Of a stretch of DNA of 12,634 nucleotides, positions 1-5,831 are shown piece after piece. Where the stretch lies: NCBI GenBank assembly GCA_026014605.1, contig JAOZIC010000173.1:11300-23933 (forward strand). The letters are read 5' to 3'. Made by a program: the position numbers and the translations under genes. Positions within the stretch are counted from its first letter, which is position 1; every line of letters starts with the position of its first letter. This DNA is from Candidatus Bathyarchaeota archaeon (GTDB taxonomy: Archaea > Thermoproteota > Bathyarchaeia > Bathyarchaeales > Bathyarchaeaceae). Under the pieces are notes generated by a model. The model worked only from the letters and a program-made list of their open reading frames with translations. It searched no databases and was not told the origin of the DNA.

Positions 1-483
1 TTGGCAGAGCGGCTGTTTGGTGTTCCAAGCACAGAAGAGCTTGCAAACCTTGTAATCCAGCAAAGCTGTGCCAAAGAAGCATTAATGCTTGCCCAATTCA
101 GTGGAGTACACGCCATGCATGATGCCACAGAAGGAGGCGTAACCGCTGCATTAAATGAACTCGCCGAAGCATCTGACGTCGGTTTCACGGTGGATTGGGA
201 CAGTTTTGTTTTTCCAGAGCAGGTTTACACACTGAAACAAACATATCAGCTAACCGATACACAGCTTTTGTCTATGTCTTCAACTGGTACATTTTTGGTT
301 GCTGTATCTGAGGACGCAAAAGAAACTGTGGAATCTGTTTTGCGCCAAAACGGTGTCGAGTTTAGTTTTCTTGGACGATTCACAAAAACTAAGAGTCGTG
401 TGTTGGTTAAAAACGGTAAAGAAACACAGTTTCCGCAGCAACCTGATGACCCGTACTCGTTTTTGTTGTCTGAAAAACAGTAA
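1..483 (+). CDS. AIR synthase-related (HypE-like) protein, C-terminal part
   Basis: This is the C-terminal 160 residues of a larger protein; the window edge cuts the gene, so the TTG at base 1 is not a supported start. The stretch HAMHDATEGGVTAALNELAE (about residues 37-56) resembles the D-x-T-x-G-G-hhh-A-L-N-E-h motif at the start of the C-terminal domain of the AIR synthase/HypE/ThiL/SelD superfamily. STGTFLVAVSED (about 94-105) matches the later S-S/T-G-x-h-L-h-A-V strand of the same domain. Family members bind ATP and phosphorylate or dehydrate small substrates. True HypE ends in a Cys that is carbamoylated during NiFe-hydrogenase cyanide synthesis; this protein ends in SEKQ, so it is more likely an AIR-synthase-related paralogue of unknown substrate. 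It ends 5 bp from the convergent hydrolase gene. Confidence 0.82.
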   Translation: MAERLFGVPSTEELANLVIQQSCAKEALMLAQFSGVHAMHDATEGGVTAALNELAEASDVGFTVDWDSFVFPEQVYTLKQTYQLTDTQLLSMSSTGTFLVAVSEDAKETVESVLRQNGVEFSFLGRFTKTKSRVLVKNGKETQFPQQPDDPYSFLLSEKQ

Positions 484-488
484 CCTTG

Positions 489-1331
489 CTAACGTTTTAC
501 AAAATCTTCCATGCTGCCTTGGTTGTTTCTTTTTGTTTTCCCGATGCGGATTTTCTCGCCAATGCGCAGCCTCATTCCGTCAAACGCTGCTATGGTTGGG
601 ACTCCTGTTTTTTCTTCTATATGTTTTATTTCATAGTTTGGTCCGCTGTAAATCATTTTCATTCCAAAATGGGTAGCAACCGCCATCTCTGGTTTAACGG
701 CGTCAACGATTTTGATTGCCTCTTTTGGTGTCATGTGCCCCGTCCATGGGCTTCCAAGCGGCCGCATTACGGAGATTATCAGGATTCTGACTCCTTTGTA
801 TTCGTTTTCTATGCCTTCAAAATATTCTGTGTCCGCCGTGTAGCCGATGTCTCCGATTTCGGGAATCTGGAACCTAAAACCAACAGTTTCGGGGTCTGTG
901 TGCCTTGTTTGGGTGGACACGATGTTTGTGTTGCCGACTTCAAAGTTTGAGCCGGGCTTGAGTGTTATTGTTTGTTCTATCATCTGCTGGTGGTATGTGG
1001 AGATTGCGGGTCCAGTTTCTTTGTTGCCTAACAGAATGTTTGAGGGTGCCGCAACTATTCCCCGTTTTTTGAGCATGCCTTTGGTCATTGCTTCTACCAA
1101 GATTTCGGCGTTGCTGTAGTGGTCGGGGTGTCTGTGGCTGATGAGTACGGCTTTGATTTTTTGTGGATTCAGTCCCGCTTCAAGTGAGTATATCAGGGCG
1201 CCTGGTCCGGGGTCTACGTGTATGTTCAATGTTTTTGATATTAGTCGGATTCCGCCTGTTCTTCTTTTTTGGGTTATTGTTGCGAAGCGTCCGCCTCCAG
1301 TGCCCAAGAAGACCAGTTCTACGTTATCCAT
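489..1331 (-). CDS. Metallo-beta-lactamase-fold metal-dependent hydrolase
   Basis: A 280-residue MBL-fold hydrolase, probably cytoplasmic. It begins with the usual first strand (VELVFLGTGGGRFAT, residues 4-18). The metal-binding set follows: SHRHPDH (H66, H68, D70, H71), H144 in TRHTDPETVGF, D167 in YTADTEY and H221 in VATHFGMKM. This is a complete dinuclear zinc site of the RNase Z-like/UlaG-like type, so it should be an active hydrolase; the substrate cannot be told. The open frame extends to 1511, but the ATG at 1331 is preferred: GGTGA lies about 9 nt upstream, the protein then starts directly at the fold, and a TATA-like GTTTATAAC sits about 60 nt upstream of the ATG. The longer start would overlap pyrH. 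It is convergent with the upstream AIR-synthase gene (5 bp between stops) and divergent from pyrH. Confidence 0.88.
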   Translation of the reverse strand: MDNVELVFLGTGGGRFATITQKRRTGGIRLISKTLNIHVDPGPGALIYSLEAGLNPQKIKAVLISHRHPDHYSNAEILVEAMTKGMLKKRGIVAAPSNILLGNKETGPAISTYHQQMIEQTITLKPGSNFEVGNTNIVSTQTRHTDPETVGFRFQIPEIGDIGYTADTEYFEGIENEYKGVRILIISVMRPLGSPWTGHMTPKEAIKIVDAVKPEMAVATHFGMKMIYSGPNYEIKHIEEKTGVPTIAAFDGMRLRIGEKIRIGKTKRNNQGSMEDFVKR

Positions 1332-1388
1332 GTTTTTCACCGACGATAGGGTGCCCTGTTTGTGTTGTATGACTATTAACAAAATACC

Positions 1389-1431
1389 GTTATAAACATT
1401 TGAATTTTGGCTAAGGGCGAATGTTATATTA
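1389..1431. promoter_or_regulatory. Divergent promoter region between the MBL hydrolase and pyrH
   Basis: The 137-bp gap between two divergent starts carries TATA-like elements for both directions. GTTATAAAC at 1389-1397 reads GTTTATAAC on the minus strand, which would start transcription near 1367 and give the hydrolase a leader of about 35 nt. TTATATTA at 1424-1431 would start pyrH transcription near 1453, just before the GTGAGG Shine-Dalgarno-like site at 1455-1460. Assignment is by sequence and spacing only. Confidence 0.45.
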
Positions 1432-1468
1432 TTTTGGTGCAATGTTGTATTTGTGTGAGGAAACAAAC

Positions 1469-2143
1469 ATGCGTGTTGTGGTTCGGATTGGAGGCTCAGT
1501 AGTTGGTTCACCCCTTAACGCCAAGTTGATTGCAAACTATGTTGACTTGCTTATGGAACTCAAAACAAAGGGGCACCAAGTAGTCGCAGTTACGGGTGGG
1601 GGTTCGTTAGCCCGCGATTTCATCAAAGTAGCCAAAGAGCTTGGTATGGAAGAAGACAAAAAAGATTGGGCTGCGATTCATGTTTCGCGTTTGTTTGCTC
1701 AGTTGTTTGTTTTGCGTTTAGCAGACGCTGGCTGCGGACGTGTGCCCACTAGTTTGGACGAAACCGAGGCATGTTTGGCAGAAAACAAAATTGTGGTGTT
1801 GGGTGGTTTGCGTCCGGGCATGACAACTGATACTGTGGCTGCGTTGGTTGGCGAACGTGTCAAAGCGGATTTGTTGGTTAAGGGCTCTAATGTGGATGGT
1901 ATCTATGATAAGGACCCGAACAAGTTTGGTGACGCCCAGAAGTTGGAGAAACTCTCGTTTGACGAGTTAGGTGGGCTTTTTGAATCTAACACTCACCGTG
2001 CGGGGATTAATCAGGTTGTGGACCCAGAGGCGGTCAAGGTTTTGCAGCGTTGCAGACTGCGTACTGTTGTTGTAAGCGGTTATGATGCAGCTAATGTGTT
2101 GGCTGCGGTCGAAGGAAAACGGGTTGGAACCGTGATAGAATAA
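1469..2143 (+). CDS. pyrH: UMP kinase, archaeal type
   Basis: A 224-residue uridylate kinase of the amino-acid-kinase superfamily. It phosphorylates UMP to UDP with ATP in cytoplasmic pyrimidine nucleotide synthesis. Visible family features are the N-terminal glycine loop RIGGSVVGSP (residues 6-15), the second glycine-rich loop VTGGGSLARDF (41-51), LGGLRPGMTTDTVAALVGERVKA (111-133) of the UMP-binding region, KGSNVDGIYDKDP (138-150) of the nucleotide site, and a C-terminal VVSGYD strand (201-206). Length fits the archaeal family. The open frame reaches 1421, but the ATG at 1469 starts the protein exactly at the family N-terminus, has GTGAGG 8 nt upstream, and avoids overlap with the divergent promoter. 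The tRNA-Leu gene follows 53 bp downstream with its own promoter-like element. Confidence 0.95.
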   Translation: MRVVVRIGGSVVGSPLNAKLIANYVDLLMELKTKGHQVVAVTGGGSLARDFIKVAKELGMEEDKKDWAAIHVSRLFAQLFVLRLADAGCGRVPTSLDETEACLAENKIVVLGGLRPGMTTDTVAALVGERVKADLLVKGSNVDGIYDKDPNKFGDAQKLEKLSFDELGGLFESNTHRAGINQVVDPEAVKVLQRCRLRTVVVSGYDAANVLAAVEGKRVGTVIE

Positions 2144-2157
2144 GCGTGGATAAGAAG

Positions 2158-2167
2158 GCTTAAATTA
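2158..2167 (+). promoter_or_regulatory. TATA-like promoter of tRNA-Leu
   Basis: GCTTAAATTA lies about 35 nt before the first base of the mature tRNA. With the usual archaeal spacing of about 26 nt, transcription would start near 2188-2190, leaving a short 5' leader for RNase P. A C/T-rich stretch follows it. Confidence 0.5.
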
Positions 2168-2196
2168 ACTGCCTGTTCCTTTTTGTTGCGTTGGGA

Positions 2197-2304
2197 GCGG
2201 CGGTAGCGAAGTCAGGTCAAACGCGGAGGACTCAAGATCAGCGTCTCTGATGAGCAATCCTTTCCCATAGGGGTTCGCAGGTTCGATTCCTGCCCGCCGC
2301 ACCA
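2197..2304 (+). tRNA. tRNA-Leu (anticodon CAA), intron-containing, CCA encoded
   Basis: A type II tRNA. The acceptor stem GCGGCGG (2197-2203) pairs with CCGCCGC (2294-2300), followed by discriminator A2301 and an encoded CCA (2302-2304). The D stem is GCG 2206-2208 with CGC 2222-2224. Anticodon stem GAGGA (2226-2230) pairs with TCCTT (2258-2262), and the mature loop CTCAAGA gives anticodon CAA. The long variable arm has CCC/GGG (2264-2273). The T stem is GCAGG/CCTGC with loop TTCGATT (2277-2293). A 20-nt intron (2237-2256) interrupts the loop after position 37. The tRNA is also the apparent target of an insertion, since its 3' end recurs at 5750. Confidence 0.95.
2237..2256 (+). other. 20-nt tRNA intron with canonical bulge-helix-bulge
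   Basis: CTCA (2231-2234) pairs with TGAG (2251-2254) as the 4-bp central helix. It is flanked by 3-nt bulges AGA (2235-2237) and CAA (2255-2257). TCAG/CTGA (2238-2241 with 2247-2250) closes a five-base loop. Cutting after the second base of each bulge removes 2237-2256 and restores a seven-base anticodon loop. This is the textbook substrate of the archaeal tRNA splicing endonuclease, at the standard 37/38 position. Confidence 0.9.
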
Positions 2305-2306
2305 CC
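2277..2306 (+). repeat. Left copy of tRNA-derived direct repeat (putative attL)
   Basis: These 30 bases cover the T arm, the 3' half of the acceptor stem, CCA and two further bases of tRNA-Leu. They recur in the same orientation at 5750-5779 with 26/30 identity. Similarity stops abruptly on both sides. A tRNA 3' end duplicated at the far side of a foreign-looking segment is the usual footprint of site-specific integration; the intact copy remains in the functional tRNA. Confidence 0.75.
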
Positions 2307-2405
2307 AATGTCCCTAGCCAAACGGGAGGAGTTAGGGCGCATGCTTGCTAGGTATTCACAATTGGGGCTATTATGGAGCAAAAAATGTTTTATTCAATTC
2401 AGTTG

Positions 2406-2461
2406 TATATAGATAGAGTAGTAGTTAGTGCAACGTCTAAGTGTGTGTGATTTAGTTGCAC
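2406..2461 (+). promoter_or_regulatory. Promoter region of the NACHT gene with inverted repeat
   Basis: TATATAG at 2406-2412 is a good archaeal TATA-like box and would start transcription near 2435. A perfect 7-bp inverted repeat, GTGCAAC (2428-2434) and GTTGCAC (2455-2461), straddles or directly follows that start. It could be an operator or a hairpin near the 5' end of the mRNA. The start codon lies 26 nt beyond the right arm. No strong Shine-Dalgarno is present; AAGATGA about 7 nt before the ATG is only a weak match. Confidence 0.4.
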
Positions 2462-2487
2462 CAAAAATTTAGTTTGAAGATGATAAA

Positions 2488-5400
2488 ATGTCCAAATATA
2501 CGTCAATCAGAATCTTGGAAAAAGAGAACAATAGGCAGGGAGACCTTTTTGGCAGACTACTTAGTGACCTTTTTCTTGCGTTAGGTTATGACGATATTCG
2601 TTTAAACATTCACAAAACTGGGCGCGAAGTAGATATTGAGGCGTTTCATCGAACGGAGTCAAGGAGAGTTATTGCGGAATGTAAAGCAACTAAAACAAGA
2701 ATTGGAGGAGACGCTGTCAACAAGTTCGTGGGTGTTTTGGATGCTGAAAAAAGAAAGTTCAAAGAAACTGTTGGATATTTCATTTCCCTATCGGGTTTTA
2801 ATGAGACTGCAATAGAACAAGAAAAGGAAGTGGGTGGAAGTCGAGTAATCCTTCTAAATGGAAAGCAAATAATCGATGAATTGGTGAAAGGAAAAATAAT
2901 TGTTTCACCTGAAAAAGCCATGGAACGTGCTGGGTGTTGTTCCAAAACGTGCTCAAAAGATTTTGTGCCTGAAGAAAATTGTGAACTTCTTGCACATGAA
3001 TTAGGATGGATTTGGCTTATATACTACACTAGGAACAAGCAACGGACCAGTTTTGCATTAGTACATGCAGATGGCGACCCATTGGCTACATCCTTAGCTG
3101 AGAAGATTAAAGATGCAGATAAATCGATTGGCGGTAAGTTACACTCTTTAGAGTATCTTTCCCCTCCCTCAGAACTAATTAACGAGGGGCTAATTGAGGA
3201 AGCGAAAAAAAAGTATTTCACGTATCTATCTAAGGAGTGTGGGGAGATTACTCTGGGAGGACTACCCGCAGATCAAGAAGTTGGTTCAAGAAGGTTAAGT
3301 CTTGAACACTTGTTTGTTCCACTTTATCTTCAAACTATCGAAAGCGAAAAGCCCCGTACATCAGAGGATTTTGAAAAGTATCTAAAAAATCCAGAAGAAA
3401 GAACTCCTGTGGGTCAAATTCTTTCTAAATGCCCCCGTCTTGCAATACTTGCAGATCCAGGTGGGGGCAAAACAACCCTTCTAAAAAGAGTTGCTATAGC
3501 GTATGCATTTCCTGATCGGAAAGATTCGGTTGATGACAAGCTCCCAGATCGGAAATGGCTTCCGCTTTTTATCCGTTGTCGACAGCTTTCCAATTTGTCG
3601 AAGTCCTCTATTTTTGACATACTTTCCACGATTCCAAATTTGGCTGAGATGAATAACATGACCAAGCCTTTCTCTCTATTGATTAGTCGTTCACTCCAAG
3701 ATGGAGAAGCTCTTCTCTTAATAGACGGACTTGATGAAATCTCAGATGAAACTGAACGAGTGACTTTCACAAATCAGTTGCGAACCTTCTTGTCAACTTA
3801 TCCAGCAGCTGGAATTATCATAACTTCTCGTGAGGCTGGGTTTAGAATAATTGGTGGGGCATTAAGCGCGTGCTGCAAGCATTACAAAATTGCTGATTTT
3901 GATGATGCTGACATAAGACGATTAACCTTAGCTTGGCACAAAGAAGTAATTGGTGCCCAAAAAAGAGTGATTTTGGATGCTGAAAAACTCGCAAATAACA
4001 TATGTCAAACGCAGCGCGTACGAACTCTTGCAAGAAATCCACTTCTACTTACTACGCTCCTATTAGTGAAACGATGGGTCGGGCAACTACCCTCACGTCG
4101 CAGTATTCTGTATGGAAAAGCCATAGAGGTGCTTCTTATGACTTGGAATGTTGAAGGCTATAAACCAATAGAGCAAGATGAGGCTGTACCTCAACTCGCG
4201 TTTATTGCATTTGCAATGATGAAAGAAGGAGTTCAGAGGATCTCTTTAAAACGTCTGAAGGAGCTCTTAATATTGGCCAGAACTCAAATGCCTGATGTTC
4301 TTGGTTACGCAAGAATAAGCGTTTCCGAATTTGTGAAACAGGTTGAGCTTCGTAGTAGTATTCTGATATTTAGTGGGCATTCTATCGAACAGGGAACATT
4401 ATACCCAATGTATGAATTTAGGCACTTAACTTTTCAAGAATATCTCACTGCGCGTGCAATCGTTGATGGATATTATCCAGACAGAGAAGAAGGAGATACG
4501 ATTCTCTCAATTCTGGAGCCTCACCTCGATAATTCGAATTGGAAAGAAGTTATCCCCCTAGCAGCAATTCTAGCGGGAAGAAATGCTCAACCTCTTATCA
4601 AACGTTTAATTGAAAAGAGTAAAAAAACAGAAACAAAAACAACTTATGGCTGGAGCGATGAACCTAATCCAGTAAGACTATTGGTTCAATGTTTTCTTGA
4701 TGAGGTTCAAGTTGCACCAGATCTGTTGGAAGAAGGGTTGAAGTGGATTGTTAGAAATAGTTTCGACCCCTACTTAGAATTGACTGAGTTGATTACCGGA
4801 AAATATCAGGATGTCCTTTTCAACGTGGCTCAACAAGGATATTTAAATTTTGAAAAAGAAGGAGATTTGCCGAATTTTGGGAGCATCATCGGTGCCATTT
4901 CTTTAGATCGAATAAGATATAACGAATTAGTAACAACAGAAATCGTGAACAAAATTCTAGATTGTCTCAATAGCAACGACTTTTCAAAGAAAGCCCGTGG
5001 AGCACTCATGGCGATGGAACTCGCTTATAATGCAGATAGGCCCTTATTGAAACTGAAAAAAATTGGGGATGCAATTGTCCCATTACTTTTTTCGGAAGAC
5101 CCAAGAGTACACTTTGCTGCAGCTTGGGTATTTGCTTGGCTAGGAGAACACAATTTGTGGAGTCCACGGAAGTTTCCCGAGATTCTTTATCGTTTGTTCA
5201 CTCTTTCAAATGAAACAAACAATCATGATGTTGAGTATGTTACACGTTGGGCATTTTGTATGTTGCCAATTATTGATCGCAAGTTAAGTCCGTTTCTGGA
5301 AAATGACCAAAAACTAATTGCGGATATCAAAAGACTTTATTCACTGAAAGATACATTCGGACATAATAAGCCTAGAGTGGTTTCCCTTATTGCTGGTTTT

Positions 5401-5553
5401 TACACTAGGGCTCCTTGGAGCGATAGCGAACTTATGGAACTAATCGTAAAAAGAATCCGAGACGTAAACGAAGCTGATTTTAAGAATGCCCTATCAATGA
5501 AAAAACAAATAGAAACTGCTAACACTAAACGTATCACAGATTTTTGTGATTAA
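2488..5553 (+). CDS. Mrr-like nuclease-NACHT STAND NTPase (putative antiviral effector)
   Basis: A 1021-residue multidomain protein. Residues about 10-137 form an Mrr-type restriction endonuclease domain with the PD-(D/E)xK set D49 and E64-C-K66, then the family-typical YFISLSGFNETAIE (97-110) and ILLNGKQIIDEL (121-132). Residues about 165-260 form an unrecognised region. A VPLYLQ linker (277-282) leads to the NACHT ATPase: Walker A DPGGGKTT (323-330, K328), Walker B LLLIDGLDEI (409-418, with D413, D416 and E417), sensor ITSRE (445-449), NPLLLTTLLLV (517-527), and FRHLTFQEYLTA (644-655), the winged-helix His motif of bacterial and archaeal NACHTs. Residues about 680-930 look like HEAT-type helical repeats, the likely sensor. 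By analogy with bNACHT and Avs proteins, target recognition should trigger ATP-dependent oligomerisation and DNA cleavage causing immunity; this is inference. It stands alone between tRNA-derived repeats. The ATG at 2488 is the first in frame after the promoter. Confidence 0.93.
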   Translation: MSKYTSIRILEKENNRQGDLFGRLLSDLFLALGYDDIRLNIHKTGREVDIEAFHRTESRRVIAECKATKTRIGGDAVNKFVGVLDAEKRKFKETVGYFISLSGFNETAIEQEKEVGGSRVILLNGKQIIDELVKGKIIVSPEKAMERAGCCSKTCSKDFVPEENCELLAHELGWIWLIYYTRNKQRTSFALVHADGDPLATSLAEKIKDADKSIGGKLHSLEYLSPPSELINEGLIEEAKKKYFTYLSKECGEITLGGLPADQEVGSRRLSLEHLFVPLYLQTIESEKPRTSEDFEKYLKNPEERTPVGQILSKCPRLAILADPGGGKTTLLKRVAIAYAFPDRKDSVDDKLPDRKWLPLFIRCRQLSNLSKSSIFDILSTIPNLAEMNNMTKPFSLLISRSLQDGEALLLIDGLDEISDETERVTFTNQLRTFLSTYPAAGIIITSREAGFRIIGGALSACCKHYKIADFDDADIRRLTLAWHKEVIGAQKRVILDAEKLANNICQTQRVRTLARNPLLLTTLLLVKRWVGQLPSRRSILYGKAIEVLLMTWNVEGYKPIEQDEAVPQLAFIAFAMMKEGVQRISLKRLKELLILARTQMPDVLGYARISVSEFVKQVELRSSILIFSGHSIEQGTLYPMYEFRHLTFQEYLTARAIVDGYYPDREEGDTILSILEPHLDNSNWKEVIPLAAILAGRNAQPLIKRLIEKSKKTETKTTYGWSDEPNPVRLLVQCFLDEVQVAPDLLEEGLKWIVRNSFDPYLELTELITGKYQDVLFNVAQQGYLNFEKEGDLPNFGSIIGAISLDRIRYNELVTTEIVNKILDCLNSNDFSKKARGALMAMELAYNADRPLLKLKKIGDAIVPLLFSEDPRVHFAAAWVFAWLGEHNLWSPRKFPEILYRLFTLSNETNNHDVEYVTRWAFCMLPIIDRKLSPFLENDQKLIADIKRLYSLKDTFGHNKPRVVSLIAGFYTRAPWSDSELMELIVKRIRDVNEADFKNALSMKKQIETANTKRITDFCD

Positions 5554-5749
5554 TCATAATAAATAGAGTGTGTTTTGATGGTTTGATTTGTACTTAATCT
5601 TTATCAAGTTGTTGAGCATTTGACGAAATTTCAAGTTAACAAAAAAGCAATTTACATAATACTTAACATAAGACCAAAGTCTTTACTACACTTTGAAAGA
5701 GCTACTTTTATGGTAATGAAAATGGTGGACAAACATTACTTGGCGTAAG

Positions 5750-5779
5750 GCAGGTTCGATTTTTGCTCGCTGCACCACC
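5750..5779 (+). repeat. Right, degenerate copy of tRNA-Leu 3' end (putative attR)
   Basis: It aligns without gaps to 2277-2306, differing only at four positions, each C in the tRNA and T here. It keeps the T loop TTCGATT and ends in CACCACC, but its T stem and acceptor strand could no longer pair normally, and there is no 5' tRNA half upstream. It is therefore a displaced tRNA remnant, not a gene. The 196 bp between the NACHT stop and this repeat (5554-5749) hold only AT-rich sequence in which I recognise nothing. Confidence 0.75.
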
Positions 5780-5800
5780 CAAACTTGGGGGTGTGGTGCA
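5771..5800 (+). terminator. Hairpin built on the tRNA remnant, followed by T-rich sequence
   Basis: TGCACCAC (5771-5778) pairs perfectly with GTGGTGCA (5793-5800). Inside it CCAA/TTGG (5779-5782 with 5785-5788) can add pairs, leaving GGGT bulged. T-rich sequence follows at 5801-5815. It could end island transcription or act at the integration site. It also abuts the TATA-like element of the next gene, so a terminator role is only one reading. Confidence 0.4.
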
Positions 5801-5803
5801 TAT

Positions 5804-5815
5804 TTTTATATTATA
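5804..5815 (+). promoter_or_regulatory. TATA-like element of the TspO-related gene
   Basis: An A/T-only run containing TTTTATATTATA lies 22-28 nt before the two possible ATG codons (5832 and 5838). With normal archaeal spacing, transcription would start at or within a few bases of the start codon, so the mRNA is probably leaderless. No Shine-Dalgarno is visible before either ATG. Confidence 0.45.
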
Positions 5816-5831
5816 ACTCTTGGTATAACTA

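Larger units (their letters stand above)
2307..5779 (+). mobile_element. Putative tRNA-Leu-inserted genomic island carrying a NACHT gene
   Basis: The segment between the functional tRNA-Leu and a decayed copy of its 3' end is about 3.4 kb and contains one clear gene, the Mrr-NACHT protein. It looks more AT-rich, and richer in AGA/AAA codons, than pyrH on its left and pyruvate kinase on its right; this is by eye, not calculated. No integrase, transposase or terminal inverted repeat is recognisable, so it would be a decayed element, or a satellite mobilised by an integrase encoded elsewhere. The alternative, a chance tRNA-fragment duplication, cannot be excluded without comparing an uninterrupted relative. 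Confidence 0.6.

Noticed and set aside
486..1395. Plus-strand open frames of about 70-150 codons at 486-950, 847-1119 and 1141-1395
   Set aside because: They lie opposite the MBL-fold hydrolase, which has a full catalytic motif set; their translations are Phe/Cys-rich and low in recognisable motifs.
1332..1511. N-terminal 60-residue extension of the MBL hydrolase
   Set aside because: It would cover the divergent promoter and overlap pyrH, its sequence looks non-coding, and the ATG at 1331 has a good GGTGA site.
2247..2254. Box C/D guide RNA signal (CTGATGAG) in the tRNA intron
   Set aside because: The intron is 20 nt, far too short for a C/D RNA, and these bases are explained by the bulge-helix-bulge.
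2646..4042. Minus-strand frames of 65-118 codons inside the NACHT gene
   Set aside because: The NACHT protein has conserved motifs along the same stretch; the antisense frames show none.
5711..5749. Twelve-residue frame MVMKMVDKHYLA just before the tRNA remnant, considered as an integrase tail
   Set aside because: It is too short to judge, shows no tyrosine-recombinase motif, and nothing upstream continues it.
5750..5776. A second tRNA gene
   Set aside because: Only the T-arm and acceptor 3' strand are present, the T stem no longer pairs (GCAGG against TTTGC), and there is no 5' half.
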